This document shows, in pieces, positions 1-9,038 of a stretch of 64,000 nucleotides of DNA. The first letter of the stretch is position 1, and the number at the start of each line of letters is the position of its first letter. A program made the position numbers and the translations under genes. A model generated the notes under the pieces. The model ran no database searches. It had not been told where the DNA came from and worked only from the letters and a program-made list of their open reading frames with translations. Origin of the DNA: Streptomyces sp. RPT161. Lineage in GTDB: Bacteria; Actinomycetota; Actinomycetes; Streptomycetales; Streptomycetaceae. The stretch is from NCBI RefSeq assembly GCF_027533845.1, contig NZ_JAPZVN010000002.1, positions 186,001 through 250,000 of the forward strand. Reading direction: 5' to 3'.

Positions 1-241
1 AGTGGTGTGCGGCCAGTGCCGGGTACCCGGCAGCGTCGTACCCTCTCCGGAGTCGCTGGAACTGCTGGGCGCGCTGCTCACCGGGGACTGGGAGACCGCG
101 GACGCCTGCGAGGACCGCCACTCCCGGGAGGGCAGCGGGATCGTGGCCGCGTACCTGCAGTGGCATCTGGAGCGCGGGCTGCGTTCGCTGCGGTTCGTGG
201 AGAACGCCGCGGGCCTGGGGCGAAGCCCGCAGACCTTCTAG
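1..241 (+). CDS. recO: DNA repair protein RecO, C-terminal end (5' truncated by window)
   Basis: This is the last 79 or so codons of RecO, the recombination mediator that helps RecR load RecA on single-stranded DNA. The visible part holds the second CxxC of the zinc module (CGQC) followed by the helical C-terminus ending in the typical YLQWHLERGLRSLR stretch. The reading frame is open to the window edge, so the GTG at base 2 is an internal valine and not a start. uppS follows after 26 bases on the same strand, the usual streptomycete order, and the two are probably co-transcribed. Confidence 0.9.
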   Translation, partial: VVCGQCRVPGSVVPSPESLELLGALLTGDWETADACEDRHSREGSGIVAAYLQWHLERGLRSLRFVENAAGLGRSPQTF

Positions 242-267
242 AAACAGGAAAGTAGGGAACAACGCAC

Positions 268-1095
268 ATGGCACGTCGTGGGATCCTCGGCCGGGGCCGA
301 CGCGAGTACCAGACGCCGGAGCCGCACCCGTCGGGCGCGCGGCCGCCGAAGATCCCCGGCGAGCTGGTGCCCAACCATGTCGCGATCGTCATGGACGGGA
401 ACGGCCGCTGGGCGAAGCAGCGCGGCCTGCCGCGCACCGAGGGCCACAAGGTCGGCGAGGGCGTTGTGCTCGACGTGCTCAGGGGCTGCATCGAGATGGG
501 CGTCAAGAACCTCTCGCTGTACGCCTTTTCCACGGAGAACTGGAAGCGGTCGCCGGAGGAGGTCCGCTTCCTGATGAACTTCAACCGCGATGTGATCCGG
601 CGTCGCCGCGACGAGATGGACGCGATGGGCATCCGGATCCGGTGGACCGGACGGATGCCGAAGCTGTGGAAGTCCGTGGTCCAGGAGCTCCAGGTCGCCC
701 AGGAGCAGACCAAGGACAACGACGTCATGACGTTGTACTTCTGCGTCAACTACGGCGGCCGGGCGGAGATCGCGGACGCGGCGGCGAAGCTGGCGGCGGA
801 CGTCAAGGCGGGCCGGCTCGACCCGTCCAAGGTCAACGAGAAGACTCTGGCCAAGTACATGTACTACCCGGACATGCCGGACGTCGACCTGTTCGTCCGC
901 CCGTCCGGTGAGCAGCGCACGTCCAACTACCTGATCTGGCAGAGCGCTTACGCGGAGATGGTGTTCCAGGACGTTCTCTGGCCGGATTTCGACCGCCGCG
1001 ACCTGTGGCGGGCGTGTCTGGAGTACGCCTCCCGTGACCGGCGCTTCGGCGGAGCGGTGCCGAACCCGGACGGACTCGGGGCTTCGGGGGCCTAG
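268..1095 (+). CDS. uppS: Isoprenyl transferase (undecaprenyl diphosphate synthase family)
   Basis: This cis-prenyltransferase condenses isopentenyl diphosphate onto an allylic primer to make the polyprenyl diphosphate carrier for cell-wall synthesis. The protein has 275 residues. The catalytic aspartate lies in MDGNGRWA (about residues 42-49), [10 protein letters not shown] follows near residue 85, and the diphosphate-binding [12 protein letters not shown] lies near residue 211. The ATG at 268 follows a GGAAAG/GGGA-rich leader 26 bases after recO. The N-terminal 30 residues are basic and variable. The gene converges with zur, and a GC hairpin sits in the gap. Confidence 0.95.
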   Translation: MARRGILGRGRREYQTPEPHPSGARPPKIPGELVPNHVAIVMDGNGRWAKQRGLPRTEGHKVGEGVVLDVLRGCIEMGVKNLSLYAFSTENWKRSPEEVRFLMNFNRDVIRRRRDEMDAMGIRIRWTGRMPKLWKSVVQELQVAQEQTKDNDVMTLYFCVNYGGRAEIADAAAKLAADVKAGRLDPSKVNEKTLAKYMYYPDMPDVDLFVRPSGEQRTSNYLIWQSAYAEMVFQDVLWPDFDRRDLWRACLEYASRDRRFGGAVPNPDGLGASGA

Positions 1096-1135
1096 CCCCG
1101 GAAGTGGTCCGGGGCGCGGCTTCGCGACGGGGGAG

Positions 1136-1154
1136 CCGGGGGCCTCGCCCCCGG
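1136..1154. terminator. GC hairpin between convergent uppS and zur
   Basis: Arms CCGGGGGC (1136-1143) and GCCCCCGG (1147-1154) flank a 3-base loop. The hairpin is preceded by other G-run/C-run inverted pairs from about 1078. There is no T tract. Its place between two convergent genes suggests a bidirectional terminator, and it belongs to a family of similar hairpins elsewhere in the window. Confidence 0.5.
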
Positions 1155-1165
1155 AACCACCTCGA

Positions 1166-1573
1166 CTACTTCCGCGCGCACTCCGCGCAGGTGCCGAAGA
1201 TCTCGATGGTGTGGTCCACGTCCACGTAGCCGTGCTCGGTGGCGATCGCGTCGGCCCACTTCTCGACCGCGGGCCCCTCGACCTCGACGGCCTTGCCGCA
1301 GCCGCGGCAGACCAGGTGGTGATGGTGGCCGCTGCTGCACCGGCGGTAGACGGCCTCGCCGTCGCTGGTGCGCAGCACGTCCACCTCACCGGCGTCGGCG
1401 AGCGACTGCAGGGTCCGGTAGACGGTGGTCAGGCCCACCGAGTCGCCGCGGTGCCGCAGCAGATCATGCAGTTCCTGGGCGCTGCGGAACTCGTCGACCT
1501 CCGCGAGGGCGGCCGACACGGCAGCGCGCTGGCGGGTGGCGCGTCCCTGGACGGGGGGGTTGGCGGTGGCCAC
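1166..1573 (-). CDS. zur: Fur-family zinc uptake regulator Zur
   Basis: This is a 135-residue Fur-family metalloregulator. An N-terminal winged helix (residues 12-75, with LTTVYRTLQSLADAG as the recognition region) is followed by a metal-binding dimerisation domain. That domain holds C79, H83-H86, C89, C92, C129 and C132, the Cys4 structural zinc site and His-rich sensing site expected of Zur. I chose the GTG at 1573 because a GAGGAGG Shine-Dalgarno sits 8 bases upstream; an in-frame ATG at 1606 is less well supported. The gene diverges from glyS. No zinc ABC transporter genes lie next to it, which is unlike S. coelicolor as I recall it. Confidence 0.9.
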   Translation of the reverse strand: MATANPPVQGRATRQRAAVSAALAEVDEFRSAQELHDLLRHRGDSVGLTTVYRTLQSLADAGEVDVLRTSDGEAVYRRCSSGHHHHLVCRGCGKAVEVEGPAVEKWADAIATEHGYVDVDHTIEIFGTCAECARK

Positions 1574-1736
1574 GGTCTCGTCCTCCTCGTTCCGGCTCGC
1601 TCCCATTGTGCCAGTGGTTGATGATCGTAAAGCGAATCCGATTTGGTCAGGAGCCCTCGGGCGCCGGTAACCTGAGTTATTCGCTGGGCCGCAGCGGATC
1701 CCACATTGACAGCTTCGTCGTACTGAAGAGAGCACC

Positions 1737-3119
1737 GTGGCCGCCGACAAGATCGACACCATCGTCAGCCTGAGCAAGCGCCGTGGCTTCGTCTACCCCT
1801 GCTCCGAGATCTACGGTGGTCAGCGCGCCGCCTGGGACTACGGACCTTTGGGCGTGGAGCTCAAGGAGAACATCAAGCGTCAGTGGTGGCGCTCCATGGT
1901 CACCTCGCGCGACGACGTGGTCGGTATCGACTCGTCGGTGATCCTCGCCCGCGAGGTCTGGGAGGCGTCCGGGCACGTCGCCACCTTCACCGACCCGTTG
2001 ACCGAGTGCACCTCCTGCCACAAGCGCTTCCGCGCCGACCACCTGGAGGAGGCGTACGAGGCCAAGCACGGCCGGATGCCCGCCAACGGGCTGGCCGACA
2101 TCAACTGCCCCAACTGCGGCAACAAGGGCGGCTTCACCGAGCCCAAGCAGTTCTCCGGCCTGCTCTCCACCCACCTCGGCCCGACTCAGGACTCCGGCTC
2201 GGTGGCCTACCTGCGGCCGGAGACGGCGCAGGGCATCTTCACCAACTTCGCGGCCGTGCAGCAGACCTCGCGCAAGAAGCCGCCGTTCGGCATCGCCCAG
2301 GTCGGCAAGTCCTTCCGCAACGAGATCACTCCGGGCAACTTCATCTTCCGCACCCGCGAGTTCGAGCAGATGGAGATGGAGTTCTTCGTCAAGCCGGGCG
2401 AGGACGAGAAGTGGCACGAGTACTGGATGGACCAGCGCTGGAACTGGTACCGCGACCTGGGCCTCCGCGAGGAGAACATCCGCTGGTACGAGCACCCGAA
2501 GGAGAAGCTCTCCCACTACTCGAAGCGCACCGCTGACATCGAGTACCGCTTCAACTTCGGCGGTACCGAGTTCTCCGAGCTCGAAGGCGTGGCCAACCGC
2601 ACCGACTACGACCTGAACGCGCACTCCAAGGCCTCCGGCCAGGACCTGTCGTACTTCGACCAGGAGGCGGGCGAGCGCTGGACCCCGTACGTCATCGAGC
2701 CCGCGGCCGGTGTCAACCGCGCCATGCTCGCCTTCATGCTCGACGCGTACAACGAGGACGAGGCGCCGAACGCCAAGGGCCAGATGGAGAAGCGCACCGT
2801 GATGCGCCTCGACCCGCGCCTCGCCCCGGTCAAGGTCGCCGTGCTGCCGCTGTCCCGCAACCCGCAGCTGTCTCCGAAGGCCAAGGGCCTCGCCGCCGAC
2901 CTGCGGAAGAACTGGAACATCGAGTTCGATGACGCGGGCGCCATCGGCCGCCGCTACCGCCGCCAGGACGAGATCGGCACGCCGTTCTGCGTCACGATCG
3001 ACTTCGACACCCTGGACGACAACGCGGTGACGGTGCGCGAGCGCGACACCATGAAGCAGGAGCGGGTCTCGCTGGACCAGGTACAGGCCTACCTGGGCGG
3101 CCGTCTGCTCGGCTGCTGA
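1737..3119 (+). CDS. glyS: Glycyl-tRNA synthetase (alpha2 type)
   Basis: This class II aminoacyl-tRNA synthetase charges tRNA-Gly. At 460 residues it is the normal length for the single-chain dimeric type. The N-terminal catalytic core begins [19 protein letters not shown] zinc-like CxxC pair (TSCHKRF ... CPNCGNKGG) follows at residues 87-130. Class II motif 2 ([20 protein letters not shown]) lies near residue 195, and the C-terminal anticodon-binding domain contains [11 protein letters not shown]. Start is GTG at 1737 after GAAGAGAGC. The gene is divergent from zur and ends at a very strong hairpin. Confidence 0.97.
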   Translation: MAADKIDTIVSLSKRRGFVYPCSEIYGGQRAAWDYGPLGVELKENIKRQWWRSMVTSRDDVVGIDSSVILAREVWEASGHVATFTDPLTECTSCHKRFRADHLEEAYEAKHGRMPANGLADINCPNCGNKGGFTEPKQFSGLLSTHLGPTQDSGSVAYLRPETAQGIFTNFAAVQQTSRKKPPFGIAQVGKSFRNEITPGNFIFRTREFEQMEMEFFVKPGEDEKWHEYWMDQRWNWYRDLGLREENIRWYEHPKEKLSHYSKRTADIEYRFNFGGTEFSELEGVANRTDYDLNAHSKASGQDLSYFDQEAGERWTPYVIEPAAGVNRAMLAFMLDAYNEDEAPNAKGQMEKRTVMRLDPRLAPVKVAVLPLSRNPQLSPKAKGLAADLRKNWNIEFDDAGAIGRRYRRQDEIGTPFCVTIDFDTLDDNAVTVRERDTMKQERVSLDQVQAYLGGRLLGC

Positions 3120-3126
3120 CGCGTAC

Positions 3127-3173
3127 GGCGAAGGGGCCGGAGGCTGTGGATCACAGCCTCCGGCCCCTTCGCC
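3127..3173. terminator. Strong bidirectional hairpin between glyS and marR
   Basis: A perfect 22-base-pair inverted repeat (3127-3148 and 3152-3173) closes on a 3-base loop. The middle is GC-rich and the outer part holds AAGG/CCTT. It lies between convergent genes and needs no T tract to stop transcription from either side. Confidence 0.85.
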
Positions 3174-3182
3174 GTCTGTGCG

Positions 3183-3602
3183 TCAGGCCAGCAACTGGTC
3201 GACGATCCGGTCCAGCGCCGCCAGGTCCCCGGGCGGCAGGGCGAGCAGCGCCTCGGGCGGGGTGTCGAGTATGCGGTCGGCCTCGTCGGCCGCGGCCTTG
3301 CCCCGCGGGGTGATGTGCACCAGCTTGGAGCGGCGGTCCGCCGGGTTGGCGGTGCGCTCCACCAGACCGCGCTTGGCCAGGTCGTCCACGATCAGGGTGG
3401 CGTAGGGGGCGTCGATCACCATGTACTCGGCCAGCGACCGCAGGGTGTGCGGCTGGGCGGCGATCCGCCGTAGCGCCTTGACCCGGTTGAAGCTCATGCC
3501 CAGTGCCTCGGCGACCTCCTTGCGGCGGTCGTGCTGCTCCAGCAGCAGCACTCTCAGGTCGTGCCAGACCCGTGTGGCGGTCTGCGTTCTGTCGTCCATC
3601 AC
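3183..3602 (-). CDS. MarR-family transcriptional regulator
   Basis: This 139-residue winged-helix protein has the MarR layout: a helical start, the HTH around residues 56-85 (TLRSLAEYMVIDAPYATLIVDDL) and the wing DRRSKLVHITPRG. Its ATG overlaps the stop of the upstream MFS transporter by 4 bases (ATGA), so the two are translationally coupled. It most likely represses the pair by binding the inverted repeat at 5061-5097. The ligand cannot be inferred. Confidence 0.9.
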   Translation of the reverse strand: MMDDRTQTATRVWHDLRVLLLEQHDRRKEVAEALGMSFNRVKALRRIAAQPHTLRSLAEYMVIDAPYATLIVDDLAKRGLVERTANPADRRSKLVHITPRGKAAADEADRILDTPPEALLALPPGDLAALDRIVDQLLA

Positions 3603-5050
3603 GCGTTCACCGGCATCCTGATCTCCTCGGCCTTCAGGCGGTCCGCCGCACGGTCCGCCGTGCCGCGTGCCCAGCGGCCGGAGGTGATGCTACCGATCAG
3701 GAAAACGGCCGCTCCACACCCGGCGATGATCCACCAGGCGGTCCTGCCGGCCGTCACGAAGCCCGCCGCGTAGCCGCCCGCCGCGCCCGAGGCCATCACC
3801 GAGCCGATGACGGCGACCCCGAGGGAGGCGCCGACCTGGCGGCTGGTGGAGGCGACGGCCGCCGCCACGCCCGCCTGCGAGCGCGGCATTCCGGACACGG
3901 CGGTGTTGGTGATCGGCGCGTTGACCAGCCCGAAGCCGATGCCGAAGGCGATGTACGCGCCGATCACCAGGCCCAGCGAGACGTTCACGGAGAACAGCAG
4001 GGCCATCCCCACTCCACTGCCGCACATCGCCGTCCCGGCCACCAGCAGCGGCAGCCGTGGCCCCCGGGAGCCGACGATCCGGCCGGAGAGCGGGGCGAAG
4101 AACAGCGACATGGTGGCCATCGGCAGCATCATCAGACCCGCGTGCAGGGCGTCGAGATGGCGCAGGTCCTGTAGGTAGAGGGTGTTGAGGAAAAGGAACC
4201 CGCCCAGCGCGGCGAACCCGCAGATCGCTATCACGGTCGCGCCGGAGAACGGCGCGCTCCGGAAGAACCGCAGGTCCAGCAGGGGTTCGGCGCGCCGAGG
4301 TTCGTACCAGAGCAGACCGGCGAGGGAGGCGACGGCGATCAGCAGGCAGCTGATGATCAGCGGGTTGCCGATGCCCTTGCCGGGCGTCTCGATGATCGCG
4401 TAGGTCACCCCGGCGAGCAGCAGGATCATCAGCAACTGGCCGATCGGATCGGCCCGGCGCGGCTTGGGGGCGCGCGACTCCGGGACGAACAGCCTGGTCA
4501 GGGTGAGCGCCAGCAGGCCTATGGGTACGTTGAGCCAGAAGATCGCCCGCCAGCCGGTGGTCTCCACCAGCAGCCCGCCGATCACCGGCCCCGCCGACAT
4601 GCTTATGCCGACCACGCCGCCCCACACACCGATGGCGCGGGCGCGTTCCTTCGGTTCGGTGAAGACGTTGGTGATGATCGACATCGCGACGGGGTTGAGC
4701 ATCGAGCCGCCCACCGCCTGGAGCATCCGGAACCCCACCAGCCAGGGCAGACCCGGCGCCAGGCTGCACAGCAGGGAGGCGAGGGTGAAGATGGCCAGCC
4801 CCACCTGGAAGGTGCGGCGGCGGCCGATCCGGTCGGCGGTCGAGCCGGAGAGCATCAGGAAGCTGGCGAGCACCAGCGTGTAGGCGTCGATCGTCCACTG
4901 CAGACCGGAGACGGTGGTGTGCAGCTCCCGCTGCATCGACGGCAGCGCGACGTTCAGCACGGTGTTGTCGAGGCTGACCATCAGCAGGGACATGCAGCAG
5001 ATGCCCAGTACGAGGAAGCGTCGTCTGCGGCTCAGCTCTGGCACGGCCAC
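3599..5050 (-). CDS. MFS drug-efflux transporter, DHA2-like (14 TM)
   Basis: This is a 483-residue major facilitator antiporter in the inner membrane. Motif C-like and motif A elements are visible: LDNTVLNVALPSMQREL in TM1 (about residues 27-43), and GSTADRIGRRRTFQVGL after TM2. Length and spacing fit the 14-helix DHA2 group, which exports cationic or lipophilic drugs by proton antiport. The start GTG at 5050 lies just inside an AT-rich, inverted-repeat promoter. It is the first gene of a two-gene operon with the MarR regulator. The actual substrate is unknown. Confidence 0.9.
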   Translation of the reverse strand: MAVPELSRRRRFLVLGICCMSLLMVSLDNTVLNVALPSMQRELHTTVSGLQWTIDAYTLVLASFLMLSGSTADRIGRRRTFQVGLAIFTLASLLCSLAPGLPWLVGFRMLQAVGGSMLNPVAMSIITNVFTEPKERARAIGVWGGVVGISMSAGPVIGGLLVETTGWRAIFWLNVPIGLLALTLTRLFVPESRAPKPRRADPIGQLLMILLLAGVTYAIIETPGKGIGNPLIISCLLIAVASLAGLLWYEPRRAEPLLDLRFFRSAPFSGATVIAICGFAALGGFLFLNTLYLQDLRHLDALHAGLMMLPMATMSLFFAPLSGRIVGSRGPRLPLLVAGTAMCGSGVGMALLFSVNVSLGLVIGAYIAFGIGFGLVNAPITNTAVSGMPRSQAGVAAAVASTSRQVGASLGVAVIGSVMASGAAGGYAAGFVTAGRTAWWIIAGCGAAVFLIGSITSGRWARGTADRAADRLKAEEIRMPVNA

Positions 5051-5060
5051 TCCGGAATGT

Positions 5061-5097
5061 TAGTTGTACATATGTAATTATTTCTATCGTACAACTA
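5061..5097. promoter_or_regulatory. Probable MarR operator and promoter of the MFS-marR operon
   Basis: A perfect 9-base inverted repeat, TAGTTGTAC (5061-5069) and GTACAACTA (5089-5097), is separated by 19 AT-rich bases just upstream of the MFS start. The two halves extend as imperfect copies of TTGTACnnATnnAA. The AT content stands out from the surroundings. The site is well placed for self-repression by the MarR protein encoded downstream. This is an inference from position and symmetry. Confidence 0.65.
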
Positions 5098-5135
5098 GTG
5101 TCCGCAGTGGCCAAAGAGGCTCGCTGTGCGCCGGC

Positions 5136-5726
5136 CTACACCGCGAGCCCGCGCAGGACCAGGGCGCAGACGGCCTCGAACGCCGGGTGGATGCCCTCCT
5201 CGCCCCAGTCGGCCGCGTAGGCCGGGTCGTGGAACCTGCCGGTGGCGTCCCATGCGGCGCGCGCCGCGGCCAGCGGATCGGTGCCGGCGGGCAGGCCCAA
5301 CTCGCCCTTCGCCACGCCCTCTTGGATGATCTGCGCCAACTGCCGTACCAGCGTGTCGATATGGCGGGCGACCACCTGGCTGTTCTCGCCGGCGAGCACC
5401 ATGTACGTGGCGAACAGCTCCGGATCGTCGCCCGCCTTGGCCCGCTTGGCCGCGAACAGCGCCGCGAGCCAGCCGCGCAGCCGCTCCGGCGCGGGGCGTT
5501 CCGCCCGCGCCAGCAGGGACAGCGTCTCGTGCGACTGGTCCAGCCAGCGCTCGGTCACCGCCTCGCGCAGCGCGGCCTTGCTGGGGAAGTGCCGGTACAC
5601 GCTGCCGTGGCTGACCCCCAGGGCCCGGGCCACATCGACCACGGTCGCCTTGGCGGGACCGAAGCGGCGCAGCACGTCCTCGGTGGCTTCGAGGATGCGG
5701 TCGGGGGTCAGCGTCTCCGGCGGCAT
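5136..5726 (-). CDS. TetR-family transcriptional regulator
   Basis: This 196-residue regulator has an N-terminal TetR HTH (residues 9-55: DRILEATEDVLRRFG, then VVDVARALGVSHGSVYRHFPSK) and a helical ligand domain. Its start lies 27 bases after the stop of the aldo/keto reductase gene on the same strand, so the two form an operon. The perfect 11-base inverted repeat upstream of the reductase (6795-6828) is the likely operator. The inducer is unknown, though a substrate or product of the reductase is a natural guess. Confidence 0.92.
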   Translation of the reverse strand: MPPETLTPDRILEATEDVLRRFGPAKATVVDVARALGVSHGSVYRHFPSKAALREAVTERWLDQSHETLSLLARAERPAPERLRGWLAALFAAKRAKAGDDPELFATYMVLAGENSQVVARHIDTLVRQLAQIIQEGVAKGELGLPAGTDPLAAARAAWDATGRFHDPAYAADWGEEGIHPAFEAVCALVLRGLAV

Positions 5727-5753
5727 GGAAGGGCCAGCCTTTCTGGTGGGCTA

Positions 5754-6755
5754 CTACTTCTTGCTGTCGAGGTCGTGCATGTGTGCGGCCGGGTAGCGGT
5801 CGCCCGCGGCGGCGCCGGCTGGGACGGCCTTCTCGATCGCCGCCAGGTCCGCCGCGTCCAGGGTGACGTCCAGTGCGCCCAGCGCCTCGGTGAGGCGGTC
5901 GCGGGTCCGTGCGCCGACCAGCGGCACGATGTCCTCGCCGCGGGAGAGCACCCAGGCGATGGCGATCTGAGCGACGGTAGCACCCTTGCTGTCGGCCGTC
6001 CGGCCCAGCGCCTCGACCAGGTCGAGGTTGCGGTCCAGGTTCTCGCCGCTGAACCGCGGGCTCATGCTGCGGAAGTCGCCCGCCGTCGTTTTGCGGTCGC
6101 GGGACCAGTGGCCGCTGAGCAGACCGCGGGAGAGCACGCCGTACGCGGTCACGCCGATGCCCAGCTCGCGGCAGGTCGGCAGGATCTCCCGTTCGATGTC
6201 CCGGGAGAACAGCGAGTACTCGATCTGCAGGTCGCTGATCGGGGCCACCGAGGCGGCCCGGCGGATGGTCTCCGCGCCGACCTCGGACAGGCCGATGTGC
6301 CGTACGTATCCGGCCTGCACCGCCTCGGCGATGGCGCCGACGGTCTCCTCGATCGGCACCGCCGGGTCGAGCCGGGCGATCCGGTAGACGTCGATGTGGT
6401 CGGTGCCGAGCCGCTGGAGCGAGTAGGCCAGGAAGTTCCTCACCGCCTCGGGGCGGCCGTCGTAGCCGGACCAGCCGCCGCCCGGGTCGCGCAGGGCGCC
6501 GAACTTCACGCTGAGCAGTGCGTTCTCCCGGCCCTGCCTGCTGCTCTCCAGGGCCTCCCGGATCAGCAGTTCGTTGTGGCCCATGGCGTAGAAGTCGCCG
6601 GTGTCCAGCAGGGTGATCCCGGTGTCGAGGGCGGCGTGGATGGTGGCGATGGACTCCCCGCGGTCGGCCTGGCCGTACATCGCGGACATGCCCATGCAGC
6701 CGAGACCGAGGGCCGAGGTGGTGGGGCCGGTGGCGCCGAGGGTGCGGGTCTGCAT
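5754..6755 (-). CDS. Aldo/keto reductase
   Basis: This 333-residue NADPH-dependent AKR uses the TIM-barrel fold. It begins MQTRTLGATGPTTSALGLGCMGMS, the typical entry to the AKR barrel, and LLDTGDFYAMGHNE supplies the catalytic Asp and Tyr. A lysine follows in LSVKFGALRD. The usual catalytic HHID/QxHR stretch appears here as DHIDVYRIARLDP. The start at 6755 is chosen because AAGGAGC lies 5 bases upstream; an in-frame start 39 bases earlier has no ribosome site. It is the first gene of an operon with a TetR repressor. The substrate is unknown. Confidence 0.9.
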   Translation of the reverse strand: MQTRTLGATGPTTSALGLGCMGMSAMYGQADRGESIATIHAALDTGITLLDTGDFYAMGHNELLIREALESSRQGRENALLSVKFGALRDPGGGWSGYDGRPEAVRNFLAYSLQRLGTDHIDVYRIARLDPAVPIEETVGAIAEAVQAGYVRHIGLSEVGAETIRRAASVAPISDLQIEYSLFSRDIEREILPTCRELGIGVTAYGVLSRGLLSGHWSRDRKTTAGDFRSMSPRFSGENLDRNLDLVEALGRTADSKGATVAQIAIAWVLSRGEDIVPLVGARTRDRLTEALGALDVTLDAADLAAIEKAVPAGAAAGDRYPAAHMHDLDSKK

Positions 6756-6794
6756 GTGGTGCTCCTTCGATGGGGTGCACGACAAGAATGGCAT

Positions 6795-6828
6795 GCGCGA
6801 TGACAGATTTCAATATTTGTCATCGCGC
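6795..6828. promoter_or_regulatory. TetR-type operator upstream of the aldo/keto reductase
   Basis: Arms GCGCGATGACA (6795-6805) and TGTCATCGCGC (6818-6828) are perfect complements around a 12-base AT-rich centre that is itself partly symmetric. The site lies 40 bases upstream of the reductase start. No T tract follows, so it reads as an operator rather than a terminator. The regulator is probably the TetR protein at 5136-5726. Confidence 0.8.
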
Positions 6829-6842
6829 AGCATCGATGCGCC

Positions 6843-7421
6843 TCAGCCCAGTCGTGACCTGGTCTCCATGAGGGCGAAGCCCAGCAGGTTCGACCCCCGC
6901 CACCGCGCCGGATCCGCGGCGCGCTCGTCGTCCGCCGCCAGGCCGATGCCCCAGACCCGGTCCAGCGGGCTGGCCTCCACCAGCACCCGCGACCGGGTGC
7001 CCAGCAGGAAGTCGCGCAGGGCCGGGTGCTGGCCGAACTTGGCGACGTTCCCCTCGACCACCAGATCCCAGCGGTGCCGCGCCCACAACTCCTCCTCGAA
7101 ACCGCGTACTTGGCGGCCGAGCGCCTTCGCCTCGTTGGGGTGCCCTGCGGCCAGCACCTCCGCCGCGGTCCGCTCGTCCCCGAACAGCCGGGCCTTGCCC
7201 GCCATCATCCAGTGCTCGGCCGTCGGATACCGGACGCCGTCCACAGCGAACTCCGCGGGCCACCACTGGCTCAGGCACGACGGCCCGACGCTTCCGTCCC
7301 GCGTGGGCCGATGGCCCCAGAACATCAGGTACTTGGGCACCGCCCCGCCGGCCACCAGGGCGGCCAGCGCCTCCCGGTCCCGCACCTCGGAGACGTGACT
7401 GATCCGCTGCGTTTCACTCAT
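6843..7421 (-). CDS. NADAR-family protein (YbiA-like, DUF1768)
   Basis: This 192-residue protein matches the NADAR/YbiA family, N-glycosidases linked to riboflavin-pathway intermediates and ADP-ribose derivatives. Family marks are LMFWGHRP near the start, FAVDGVRYPTAEHWMMAGKARLFGD (about residues 57-81), KALGRQVRGF, the WDLVVEGNVAKF block, and DRVWGIGLAADD plus GSNLLGFALMETR at the end. I chose the ATG at 7421 (MSETQR), because the upstream in-frame extension is short and has no better ribosome site. It appears to be a single gene between two unrelated operons. Confidence 0.88.
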   Translation of the reverse strand: MSETQRISHVSEVRDREALAALVAGGAVPKYLMFWGHRPTRDGSVGPSCLSQWWPAEFAVDGVRYPTAEHWMMAGKARLFGDERTAAEVLAAGHPNEAKALGRQVRGFEEELWARHRWDLVVEGNVAKFGQHPALRDFLLGTRSRVLVEASPLDRVWGIGLAADDERAADPARWRGSNLLGFALMETRSRLG

Positions 7422-7514
7422 GCGGTAGATCGTGGCAGGGCAGTATGACAACGAGCCCGCGGATCACGGCGATCACCCCCGTACCGCCGTTGTCCGCGGG
7501 CCCGTACCCCGTCG

Positions 7515-8999
7515 TCACCGCACCTGACGCGGTAGCCGCAGGCTCAGCGCGACCGCCGCCGCGCCGCCCGCCACCTGCACCAGGATCGCCGTCACCAGCG
7601 CGTCCCGCATGCCGACCGAGGACGCCAGCGACAGGAACAAGGTGCCCAGGGTCGCCACCCCGAGCGCCAGCGAGGACTGCTGGGTGGTCACCATCACGCC
7701 GCTGCCCACCCCGGCGCGGTCCGCCGGAACCTCCGACAGCACGATCCGGAACACCGTGCTCATCGCCAGCCCCTGGCCGAAGCCGAGCACCGCCATGCCG
7801 GGCGCGAAGTCCAGCGGACCCATGTGCGGCCACGACGACAGCGCCGCCGCCACCACGACCAGCAGCCCGATGCCCTGGACGGCCAGTCCCGTGGTCACCA
7901 CCCGGCGCCCGTGCCGCACCACCAGCCGCGGCGCGAGCAGGGAGGCGGTGAAGAACGCCACCGCCATCGGCGCCAGCGCGCTGCCCGCCCCCACCGGGCC
8001 CAGCCGCAGCCCCTGCTGGAGCCCGACCGCCATCACGAACATGAAGCCGCCGAATCCGGTGAAGAACGGCAGCGCCACCAGCAGACCGCTGCGCATCCCG
8101 TGGTTGGCCAGCAGCGACGGCGGAACCAGCGGGTCCGCGCCGGAGGCCTCGGCGCGCCGCTCCACCAGCCAGAACCCGGCCGCCACGAACGGCGCCGCGG
8201 CCAGCAGCAGCCAGCACCACAGCGGCCAGCCGACCGCCTTGCCCTCCATCAGCGGCACCAGCAGTGCCAGCAGTGTCGCGGCCAGCAGCACCGTGCCCCT
8301 GCCGTCGATCCGCGCGGGCTTCGCCGACCGGGTCTCCGGGACCGTACGCAGCGCCAGCAGCATCGCCGCGGCCGCCACGGGGACGTTCACCAGGAAGATG
8401 GAGCGCCAGCCGGTGCCCACGAGGTCCGCGGCGACCAGCCAGCCGCCCAGCATCTGGCCGGCCACCGCCGCTATGCCGCCGGTCGCGCCGTACAGGCCCA
8501 GCGCCCGGCCACGCCGCGCACCGGTGGTGGTGGACTGGATGGTGGCCAGCACCTGCGGCAGCATCATCGCGGACGCCGCGCCCTGGGCGACCCGGGCGCC
8601 CACCAGCGTCCAGGCGTCCGGCGCCAGACCGCAGGCCAGCGAGGTGAGCGCGAAGAGCGCGGTGCCGATGAGGAAGAGGCGGCGGCGGCCGATCATGTCG
8701 CCGAGCCGTCCGCCCAGCACCAGCAGCACCGCGTACGCCACGCCGTAGCCCGCCGCGACCATTTCCAGCAGCGCCGGGCCGGTGTGCAGATCGCGCTCGA
8801 TGGTGGGCAGTGCGACGTTGACGATAAAGAAGTCGATCATAGGGAGCGCCGCGCCGAGCAGCAGGGTGAGCAGGCCCAGCGGGCTGAGCACCGGTGACGC
8901 GGCGGAGTCCGGGCTGCCGAGGCGCCGGACGGTTGGCCGGACCGTGGCCCGGGAGGGCTGGAGTTCGGTCTGTTCGATCTGTGTCTTCACGGCCACCAC
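7515..8999 (-). CDS. MFS transporter, DHA2-like
   Basis: This is a 14-helix-type major facilitator of about 494 residues. TM1 reads LPMIDFFIVNVALPTIERDL and motif A GGRLGDMIGRRRLFLIG, as in DHA2 exporters. A soluble 45-residue N-terminus precedes TM1. The start is uncertain: GTG codons at 8999, 8996 and 8990 are all possible, and I took 8999 because AGCAGG lies about 8 bases before it. The gene is divergent from an XRE-type regulator at 9092, which probably controls it through the shared 92-base gap. The cargo is unknown. Confidence 0.87.
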   Translation of the reverse strand: MVAVKTQIEQTELQPSRATVRPTVRRLGSPDSAASPVLSPLGLLTLLLGAALPMIDFFIVNVALPTIERDLHTGPALLEMVAAGYGVAYAVLLVLGGRLGDMIGRRRLFLIGTALFALTSLACGLAPDAWTLVGARVAQGAASAMMLPQVLATIQSTTTGARRGRALGLYGATGGIAAVAGQMLGGWLVAADLVGTGWRSIFLVNVPVAAAAMLLALRTVPETRSAKPARIDGRGTVLLAATLLALLVPLMEGKAVGWPLWCWLLLAAAPFVAAGFWLVERRAEASGADPLVPPSLLANHGMRSGLLVALPFFTGFGGFMFVMAVGLQQGLRLGPVGAGSALAPMAVAFFTASLLAPRLVVRHGRRVVTTGLAVQGIGLLVVVAAALSSWPHMGPLDFAPGMAVLGFGQGLAMSTVFRIVLSEVPADRAGVGSGVMVTTQQSSLALGVATLGTLFLSLASSVGMRDALVTAILVQVAGGAAAVALSLRLPRQVR

Positions 9000-9038
9000 G
9001 ATGCTGGCCTGCTTAAAGGGGTACCAGAGTGTGGTTAT

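Noticed and set aside
6795-6828. Reading the inverted repeat as a terminator of the NADAR gene
   Set aside because: The loop is long and AT-rich and no T tract follows. The position 40 bases before a tetR-linked operon fits an operator better.
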